Origin: Collinsella aerofaciens
GTDB taxonomy: Bacteria > Actinomycetota > Coriobacteriia > Coriobacteriales > Coriobacteriaceae
Assembly: GCF_901212495.1 (NCBI RefSeq)
Contig: NZ_CAAKNY010000046.1
Span: forward strand, 4,485 to 20,048
Length of the DNA: 15,564 nt
Direction: 5' to 3'
Shown here: positions 10,549-15,564 of the stretch, piece after piece
Numbering within the stretch: position 1 is the stretch's first letter
How the letters are laid out: each line of letters opens with the position of its first letter
Position numbers and translations under genes: made by a program
Notes under the pieces: generated by a model
Databases searched by the model: none
The model's input: the letters and a program-made list of their open reading frames with translations, nothing else
What the model was told of the DNA's origin: nothing

Positions 10549-12090
10549 CTACCGTACGGTACTGAGCGAGCGTTTGACGGCATCCCGCCAGCCCGCCAGG
10601 TTTTGCTCGCGGCGCTCGGCGGACATATGGGGAAGGAAGGTCTTAACGATCTGAGCGTTTTGCTCCAGCTCCTCCAAATCCCCCCAATAGCCGACGGCAA
10701 GACCCGCCAAGTACGCGACACCGATCGCCGTGGTCTCCACCGTCTCGCACTGCAGCACGGGGATATCCAGCAGATCGGCCTGGAATTGCATGATGAACTC
10801 GTTGCGCGCGGCACCGCCATCGACGGACAGGCGCTCAATCGAAAGTCCCACGTCCTGCTCCATGGCGCGCAGCACGTCATAACTCTGGTAAGCCATGGAC
10901 TCGCAGGCCGCACGCACAATGGTCGCGCGACTCGAGGCACCGGTCAGCCCGCACACGATACCGCGAGCATGCGGGTCCCACCAGGGAGCGCCCAGGCCTG
11001 CGAAGGCGGGGACGAAGTAGCAGCCCTCGTTGTCGTTGATCGAAGCGGCGAGTTGCGCGGACTCGCTCACGCTCGAGATGATGCCCATGTTCTTGCGCAG
11101 CCAGTTCATGGTTGAGCCGGCGGCAAAGACAGAACCCTCGAGCGCATAGCTGATCTTGCCGTCCGCGGCGATGCCGATCGTGGAGACCAGACCGTTCTTG
11201 GATTCAACGACCTCGTCGCCGGTGTTCATGAGCATGAAGCAACCCGTGCCATAGGTGTTTTTGGTCTGGCCAGGATGGAAACAGCAGTGGCCGAACAGCG
11301 ACGCCTGCTGGTCGCCCGCCACGCCCATGATGGGTGGCATGTTGGTCATGATGTCGCTCGCGACACGGCCGTAGTCGCCCGAGCTCCAACGAACCTCGGG
11401 CATCATGGAACGCGGGACGTCGAAAAGCGCCAGCAGATCGTCGTCCCAATCAAGCGCATGGATATTAAAGAGCGCGGTGCGGCTGGCATTGGTGTAGTCG
11501 GTGGCAAAGACCTGACAGCCAGTGAGGTTGTAGATGAGCCAGGTGTCGATGGTGCCGAACATAAGGTCGCCCGCCGCCGCGCTCTCACGCGCACCGTCGA
11601 CGTTGTCGAGGATCCACTGCACCTTGGAAGCCGAGAAATACGGATCGAGCGTGAGTCCCGTGCGGGAGCGCACCAGCCCTTCTGCGCCCCGCTCGACCAG
11701 CTCGTCGATCAGGGGTGCGGTTCGACGGCATTGCCACACGATGGCGTTATAGATGGGTTGGCCGCTTATGCGGTCCCACACCACCGTGGTCTCGCGCTGG
11801 TTGGAGATACCGATGGCGGCGATGCGGTCAGAATGGATGCCGCTCTTAAACTGAACCTCCATCATCACGCCGATCTGGCTGGCAAGCACCTCCATGGGAT
11901 CCTGTTCCACCCAGCCGGGGCGCGGGAAGCTGGTTTTGACGCTACGACGCGCCTGGGCGACGATGCAGCCGTACTCGTCTACGATGGTCGCGAGTACCGA
12001 GGTAGTGCCGCAGTCGAGCGCCATGATGTAGGAACAGCCAAAGCTAAACGAGGCGTCTTCCATGCCCAGGCTACCTAGATTCAACGACAT
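10549..12090 (-). CDS. glpK: Glycerol kinase
   Basis: This 513-residue FGGY-family enzyme phosphorylates glycerol to sn-glycerol 3-phosphate in the cytosol. The ATP-binding entry motif is [11 protein letters not shown] (21-31; a Cys stands where most have Gln). Glycerol-contacting NQRET (97-101) and the YFSASK motif (151-156) are present. The catalytic Asp260 lies in [12 protein letters not shown], followed by [14 protein letters not shown]. The loop before the catalytic Asp lacks the DYHF histidine that HPr phosphorylates in enterococcal GlpK, so PTS control through that site is unlikely. About 20 extra residues precede the kinase core. The ATG at 12090 has AAAGG eight bases upstream; an internal ATG at 12063 has a poorer site. 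It starts 13 bases after the sua5 stop, implying one transcript. No glpF or glpD is in view. Confidence 0.96.
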   Translation of the reverse strand: MSLNLGSLGMEDASFSFGCSYIMALDCGTTSVLATIVDEYGCIVAQARRSVKTSFPRPGWVEQDPMEVLASQIGVMMEVQFKSGIHSDRIAAIGISNQRETTVVWDRISGQPIYNAIVWQCRRTAPLIDELVERGAEGLVRSRTGLTLDPYFSASKVQWILDNVDGARESAAAGDLMFGTIDTWLIYNLTGCQVFATDYTNASRTALFNIHALDWDDDLLALFDVPRSMMPEVRWSSGDYGRVASDIMTNMPPIMGVAGDQQASLFGHCCFHPGQTKNTYGTGCFMLMNTGDEVVESKNGLVSTIGIAADGKISYALEGSVFAAGSTMNWLRKNMGIISSVSESAQLAASINDNEGCYFVPAFAGLGAPWWDPHARGIVCGLTGASSRATIVRAACESMAYQSYDVLRAMEQDVGLSIERLSVDGGAARNEFIMQFQADLLDIPVLQCETVETTAIGVAYLAGLAVGYWGDLEELEQNAQIVKTFLPHMSAERREQNLAGWRDAVKRSLSTVR

Positions 12091-12103
12091 CGCTTACGCC
12101 TTT

Positions 12104-12847
12104 CTATTGCATCGGGTCGGATAGAACCCGTTCGATATCTAATGCGGGAAGCGCGCCTTGGCGCAGGATCTGGAGCTCGCCGTGCTGAAACGACACAATG
12201 GTTGAGGCATCGCGGCACGGGGTCTCGCCGGCGTCGACGGCCACATCGACCCCCTCCAGGATGCGCTCCTCCACCGTGGCAAAACTTGCCGGCGCGGGCG
12301 CGCCATGCGTGTTGGCGCTGGTGCAGGCAAGGGGGCTGCCGCAGGCGCGAATGAGCGCTTGTACCACGGGCGAGGCCGAAGCGCGAAGTGCCACCGTGTC
12401 GTCGGCGGCGCGCATAAAGGTCGGCACGCAGGGGGCCGCCTTGACCACGATAGTCAGGGCGCCCGGCCAGCATCGTCGGGCAAGCGCGCGGGCCTCATTA
12501 GGGATATCCACGCCATAGCGGTCGAGCGCCTCGGCATCATCGACCAACCAGGCAACCGTTTGGGTGAGCTCGCGCTGCTTGAGGGTAAAGATACGACGAT
12601 AGCCGGTACCGAGTGCGGGGGCCGCGGCGCCGTTGACGGTGGCCTGCGGATCGCGCGGCCACGGCAGAGGTTCACTTGTATCTTGTGGAACGGCATCCGA
12701 GAAGGCGTTGACCGCCACGGCGACACCGTAGACCGTCTCGGTTGGAATAAGCGCCAGGCCGCCGCTACCGAGTAGCTCGGCCGTGCGCTCGACTGCAAGC
12801 CGATGCGGCTCGCGCGCTCCCTCGTATACCCGATAGACCGTCTGCAT
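12104..12847 (-). CDS. Divergent Sua5/TsaC/YrdC-family threonylcarbamoyl-AMP synthase
   Basis: 247 residues of the YrdC fold. The family makes threonylcarbamoyl-AMP from threonine, bicarbonate and ATP for the t6A modification of ANN-decoding tRNAs. Seen: LIPTETVYGVAV (33-44), LKQR (89-92, keeping the Lys and Arg of the usual KGR), CWPGALTIVV (126-135) and TSANTHG (176-182). Differences: about 35 extra residues, rich in Pro and Ala, separate the PTETVYG strand from the Lys/Arg motif, and the usual Pro-Leu after that motif is absent. There is no C-terminal Sua5 domain, so it is TsaC-like in size. The ATG at 12847 has a distant GAGGGG. It lies between hicB and glpK and is probably co-transcribed with glpK. 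The family is secure; full catalytic activity is less certain. Confidence 0.85.
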   Translation of the reverse strand: MQTVYRVYEGAREPHRLAVERTAELLGSGGLALIPTETVYGVAVAVNAFSDAVPQDTSEPLPWPRDPQATVNGAAAPALGTGYRRIFTLKQRELTQTVAWLVDDAEALDRYGVDIPNEARALARRCWPGALTIVVKAAPCVPTFMRAADDTVALRASASPVVQALIRACGSPLACTSANTHGAPAPASFATVEERILEGVDVAVDAGETPCRDASTIVSFQHGELQILRQGALPALDIERVLSDPMQ

Positions 12848-12981
12848 GTGTATGCCAGCCCCTCACGCTCTGATGCAAGTTTGTTTACTGTGGGGCATTC
12901 TCGCACGAAACGTTCAACCTATTTGCCCAAAGCGCATGTTGGTTTGGTGAGCGGCTCTAGTAGTCGGTGAAAGTGAGGGGG

Positions 12982-13428
12982 TTATTGGACGGCCACGAAC
13001 TTCTTTGGTCTTCCGGCGTGGCGTTCTTGGGCGGCGTAACGCTCGATGCTGTCTATCGTTATCATCCGACGGCCGTCGACGAGTTCAACATCGAGCTTTC
13101 CGGCTTTGACCAGCGCAGTAATCCGCGGAGCGGAGACTTTGAGGTCCTGCGCTGCGTCTTTAAATGTTCGGCACGCCGCTTCCCGAGCGTCCTCGTGGTC
13201 GATTTCGACTGAAAGGGCCACGACCTCGGCCGAGCGTTCGTACCCTGCCGGAGTCAAACCGTTGTTGAGGTCGTCGGCCAAAAACGCCATCAGTGCCTCG
13301 GTGGCATGGACAATCGCTTCTTCGCGCGTATCGCCATCGGCAAAGGCGCCGGGAATCTGCGGGAAGCTGGCGCAGTAACCGTCGTCTTCTTTTATGAGAA
13401 CGCAGTCATAGGTAAATCGCTGCCTCAT
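12982..13428 (-). CDS. hicB: HicB-family antitoxin
   Basis: 148 residues. The N-terminal partial RNase-H-like domain is typical of HicB (YDCVLIKEDDGYCASFPQIPG, about 7-27, then a TREEAIVHATEAL helix). It is followed by a C-terminal DNA-binding region (about 85-145) of the excisionase/MerR-like helix-turn-helix sort, ending in a basic tail. The protein should bind and neutralise HicA and repress the operon. The ATG at 13428 is chosen because GGAGG lies four bases upstream; the longer in-frame start at 13473 would overlap hicA and lacks a good site. It starts 11 bases after the hicA stop. The 134 bases after it (12848-12981) contain no supported gene or clear promoter. Confidence 0.9.
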   Translation of the reverse strand: MRQRFTYDCVLIKEDDGYCASFPQIPGAFADGDTREEAIVHATEALMAFLADDLNNGLTPAGYERSAEVVALSVEIDHEDAREAACRTFKDAAQDLKVSAPRITALVKAGKLDVELVDGRRMITIDSIERYAAQERHAGRPKKFVAVQ

Positions 13429-13439
13429 TTTGCCTCCAA

Positions 13440-13625
13440 CTACCATCCAGCTTGGCGTCGAATACTTGCCCACGTGCCCTTCTTTGGTCGATCACCACCA
13501 GAGCCGTTCACGGTGACAACACGGTCACCAGAAACATACTTAGCGTGAGTACCGACTTGCGCGACCTTCACGAATCCATCGTGCTTGAGTAGGGCAATGA
13601 TTTCCCGAAAGGAAGGAGGTTGCAT
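13440..13625 (-). CDS. hicA: HicA-family mRNA interferase toxin
   Basis: A 61-residue protein with the small double-stranded-RNA-binding-like fold of HicA, which cleaves mRNA independently of the ribosome. The catalytic histidine is His27 in QVGTHAKYV, matching the family's G-S/T-H-x-x-Y pattern. The end is GTWASIRRQAGW, matching the family's GTLxxIxxQAG finish. Length is normal. The ATG at 13625 has AGAGGT six bases upstream. Toxin precedes antitoxin, the classic hicAB order. It lies behind an AT-rich promoter with palindromes, inserted between prmC and the sua5-glpK genes, which suggests horizontal acquisition. Confidence 0.92.
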   Translation of the reverse strand: MQPPSFREIIALLKHDGFVKVAQVGTHAKYVSGDRVVTVNGSGGDRPKKGTWASIRRQAGW

Positions 13626-13650
13626 GGGCCGACCTCTTTCAGCCGTCCTA

Positions 13651-13670
13651 ATTATAAACTAATTTATAAT
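13651..13670. promoter_or_regulatory. Perfect palindrome overlapping the hicAB -10, likely HicB operator
   Basis: ATTATAAA-CTAA-TTTATAAT: 8-bp perfect arms with a four-base spacer, covering the -10 and part of the spacer. HicB proteins with a DNA-binding domain autoregulate by binding such palindromes, so this is the probable operator. A second palindrome, TAACTAGTTA (13677-13686), overlaps the -35. Confidence 0.6.
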
Positions 13671-13679
13671 TTTTGCTAA
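13651..13679 (-). promoter_or_regulatory. Predicted hicAB promoter
   Basis: On the minus strand the -10 is a perfect TATAAT (13651-13656), 17 bases after a -35 TTAGCA (13674-13679, four of six consensus bases). It lies 25-54 bases upstream of hicA, in an AT-rich pocket unlike the surrounding sequence. Confidence 0.7.
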
Positions 13680-13693
13680 CTAGTTAATAAATA

Positions 13694-14953
13694 TTACTGG
13701 CGCTGCTTGGGCTCGGTGATGATAGCTCGGACAATGCGGGGGCGATCGGTGAGGTCGTGGACGATGCGTACGTCCGACAGACCCGCCTGGCGACAGAGCT
13801 CGGCCGCGGCATCGAGGGCGCCCTCGTAGAGCTCGCAGGCAAACAGGCCGCCGGCGCGCAGCATGTACGGCGCCGCATTGAGCAGGCGGCGGAAGATATC
13901 GAGGCCGTCGGCGCCGCCCTCGAGCGCCAGATCGGGCTCAAAGTCCTTGACCTCATGCGGCAGCGAGCGCATGACGTCGGTCGGGATGTAGGGTGGGTTG
14001 GAGACGAGCACGTCAAAGGTGCCCCACTCTTCGCGGGGAACAGAGCTCACCAGGTTGGTGAGGCTAAAGGCAACCTCATCTGCCGTGAGGCCGAGCGCGT
14101 CGCGGTTTTTGGTGGCAAGGTCGATAGCGCGCGGTTCGATATCGGTAGCGGTGCAGGTGACGTGGTCGCGGCGCTCCCAGGCAAGGGAGAGCGAGATGCA
14201 GCCGGTGCCGCAGCCGACCTCGAGAACGCGGGCGATGCGGGGCTCGGCTGGGGCAGGCGCAGCGGCATCTTGCGCGGGAGTCGTCTGTTGGTCGTTGCCC
14301 TCAATGGCGATACCGTATTCGTCGAGATCGGGCTCGGCGGCTTCCGCGGCTTCCGCGGCTTCGGCTTCTGCTGCCTGCGCGGCGGCTTCCTCGGCTTCTC
14401 GATCGGCAAGCTCCTCGGCATAGGCGCGGCTACCGAGCACGTCGCTACCCAGCGCAGCCTCATCAGCGGCCGTCAGGTTGGCAGCACGGCGCTCGGCGGT
14501 CGCGCGTTCGTCTGCCAACGCGACCTCGGCCTTGCGCGCCTCCTCGACCTCATCGTTCCAAGGCAGCTCAACACGCTGGCGGGCAGCAGCCTCGGGGCTC
14601 AGCACCTCGGCATCCAGATAATTGAGGACTTCCTCGACGAGCATCTCGGTCTCGGGGCGCGGAATGAGCACACCGGGGGCGCACGCGACGTCGATCATGC
14701 GAAACTGCGTGCTGCCCGTGATGTATTGCAGCGGCTCGCCCTTCGCGCGACGGACGACCGCCGCGTGCATGGTCTCGAGCTGGTCCGCGTTAAGCGTCTC
14801 GTCCATGCGCATATACAAGTCGATACGCGCCAGGCCCGTGGCCGCGCACAGCAGCCACTCGGCAGAAAGACGGGGGTGCTCCTCACCGCGCTCGGCCAGG
14901 TACTCCTTGGTCCACTCGAGACAACGCTTGATGGTCCAGATCTCGTTTGCCAT
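13694..14953 (-). CDS. prmC: Peptide chain release factor N5-glutamine methyltransferase with long internal insertion
   Basis: 419 residues, versus about 280 for typical PrmC/HemK. It methylates the GGQ glutamine of release factors, using SAM. The N-terminal helical domain (1-95) ends in GVLIPRPETEMLVEEVL (94-110). The SAM loop is VLEVGCGTGCISLSLA (243-258), the catalytic NPPY is at 319-322, and the family EGGADGLDIFRRLL is at 345-358. Between 111 and about 238 lies an insertion of some 125 residues, rich in Ala and Glu, normally only a short linker; it includes a tandem AAE run. The ATG at 14953 has GGAGG five bases upstream. prfA, the usual neighbour, is not in the 611 bases upstream within this window. 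Confidence 0.94.
   Translation of the reverse strand: MANEIWTIKRCLEWTKEYLAERGEEHPRLSAEWLLCAATGLARIDLYMRMDETLNADQLETMHAAVVRRAKGEPLQYITGSTQFRMIDVACAPGVLIPRPETEMLVEEVLNYLDAEVLSPEAAARQRVELPWNDEVEEARKAEVALADERATAERRAANLTAADEAALGSDVLGSRAYAEELADREAEEAAAQAAEAEAAEAAEAAEPDLDEYGIAIEGNDQQTTPAQDAAAPAPAEPRIARVLEVGCGTGCISLSLAWERRDHVTCTATDIEPRAIDLATKNRDALGLTADEVAFSLTNLVSSVPREEWGTFDVLVSNPPYIPTDVMRSLPHEVKDFEPDLALEGGADGLDIFRRLLNAAPYMLRAGGLFACELYEGALDAAAELCRQAGLSDVRIVHDLTDRPRIVRAIITEPKQRQ
14338..14364. repeat. 9-bp tandem repeat inside prmC
   Basis: Two perfect copies and one near-perfect copy of CGGCTTCCG in direct tandem, within the Ala/Glu-rich insertion of prmC (encoding an AAE-type run). The unit keeps the reading frame, so copy-number change would only lengthen or shorten the linker. 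Confidence 0.8.
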
Positions 14954-15001
14954 GGGGTCCTCCCCTCTTATGCGCCGGGCGGCGCGCGAATGTCGGTGGA
15001 G

Positions 15002-15028
15002 ATTGTACGCGAGGGTGGCACGCGGCAA
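15002..15028 (-). promoter_or_regulatory. Putative prmC promoter
   Basis: A -10 TACAAT (15002-15007) lies 15 bases after TTGCCG (15023-15028). The -10 is good, but the spacing is short and the -35 only moderate. It would give a leader of about 40 bases before the prmC ATG. Confidence 0.4.
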
Positions 15029-15344
15029 GGGACGATTGGAAGCGATTATCGAGAATCAGCCCAGAATTTTTGTTTGTCCCCATCCAAAGTGTTCATTTGT
15101 CGACGTTCATATCTGCATCCGTCAAGCTTTTGGCAAGGTTGCCCCAAAACTGACCAATACCTAACCAAATACTTGCCACATCGCTTGACGCGCGACGCGC
15201 CAAAAAGGGCCCCGCGACTTCTTGGACGATTTTTTGAGCAATATTTCCGATAGCGGATATATGCCGTCACTTGCTTTAAGCAGGTAAGCAGCTCAAAGGC
15301 CATCACAGCTGATTGAATAACATCTCAAAGCAATGTGCCCAACC
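15029..15344. other. Intergenic stretch with no supported gene
   Basis: Less GC-rich than the coding regions. An 86-codon minus-strand frame (15046-15306) lacks a ribosome site, has mixed third-position bases and an unlikely Arg/Lys/Cys-rich product, so it is not called as a gene. Local features are an imperfect TTTTGG/CCAAAA fold around 15128-15149 and a GTCCCCA motif near 15077 resembling the motif of the adjacent repeat element. No tRNA, terminator with T-run or riboswitch was recognised. Confidence 0.5.
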
Positions 15345-15508
15345 TAGTCATTGGGGACGTTCTTAAACGACTAGCTGTCAGGGACAGTCTTCGCAGCCAG
15401 CCACGAAGAACCGTCCCCAACTACCGGCACAAAAGGAGCGTCCCCAAGTGCCAAGTGCCGCAAGAATGTCCCTTTTGACTAGTCGTTTAAGAACGTCCCC
15501 AATGACTA
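15345..15508. repeat. 164-bp element with perfect 30-bp inverted repeats (REP/BIME- or MITE-like)
   Basis: Positions 15345-15374 and 15479-15508 are exact reverse complements over 30 bases (TAGTCATTGGGGACG... and its complement). The fold continues inward in the same register with 7 bp (15380-15386 with 15467-15473) and 4 bp (15388-15391 with 15462-15465). The 104-base centre carries two direct copies of CGTCCCCAA (15412-15420, 15439-15447), matching one in the right arm (15494-15502), plus a CCAAGTG tandem pair (15444-15457). No coding frame and no clear target duplication. It resembles repeats moved by IS200/IS605-type REP-associated transposases or a MITE; the class is inference. Confidence 0.8.
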
Positions 15509-15564
15509 CTCTCCAATGTTTTGGCAACGACAGTGAGCGGGCCGCATTTGAGACAAGGTGACGT

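Noticed and set aside
13429..13473. Longer hicB start at 13473
   Set aside because: It overlaps the hicA 3' end, adds residues outside the HicB fold, and lacks the GGAGG that precedes the ATG at 13428.
15181..15200. GC-rich CGCGCGACGCGCC fold as a terminator
   Set aside because: On the plus strand it is followed by A-rich, not T-rich, sequence; on the minus strand the T-run precedes the stem.
15046..15306. 86-codon minus-strand frame upstream of prmC
   Set aside because: No ribosome-binding site at its start, mixed third-position composition and an Arg/Lys/Cys-rich product; treated as intergenic.
15345..15508. CRISPR array
   Set aside because: Repeats are inverted arms and short words with irregular spacing, not regularly spaced direct repeats, and no cas gene is in view.

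Overview
This window comes from a GC-rich actinobacterium, most likely class Coriobacteriia and probably a Collinsella-like gut anaerobe. The evidence for this is gene content, the murA-after-atpC order and protein character. It is inference from family knowledge; no database search was run. Every convincing gene lies on the minus strand, so transcription runs from high to low coordinates.

Right edge (14954-15564): about 610 bases without a supported gene. They hold a putative prmC promoter and, at 15345-15508, a 164-bp element bounded by perfect 30-bp inverted repeats with several internal copies of a CGTCCCCAA motif. This is the most unusual non-coding structure here and resembles a REP/BIME or MITE.

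Translation, tRNA and accessory block (9779-14953): prmC (release-factor glutamine methyltransferase with a long Glu/Ala-rich insertion), a hicA-hicB toxin-antitoxin pair behind an AT-rich promoter overlapped by palindromes, a divergent tsaC/Sua5-family tRNA t6A enzyme, glpK (glycerol kinase) and upp (uracil phosphoribosyltransferase). The upp frame continues for 58 codons after its amber stop.

ATP synthase operon (2614-9497): a strong candidate promoter at 9559-9586, then an AtpI-position membrane protein and atpB, E, F, H, A, G, D and C in canonical order. Junctions are tight: three single-base or short overlaps, and Shine-Dalgarno sites buried in the preceding gene. The set encodes a complete F1Fo ATP synthase, and the c-subunit ion site looks proton-type. 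A hairpin plus T-run follows atpC and sits directly against the murA ribosome-binding site.

Cell-envelope pair (1-2525): murA (first committed step of peptidoglycan synthesis, TTG start) and a LytR-CpsA-Psr family protein that runs off the left edge. Together they suggest coordinated wall precursor synthesis and wall-polymer attachment.

Most of the window is ordinary housekeeping sequence. The parts worth a second look are the 15345-15508 repeat element, the PrmC and Sua5 insertions, the post-upp frame, the hicAB control region, the atpC/murA junction and the atpE leader hairpin.
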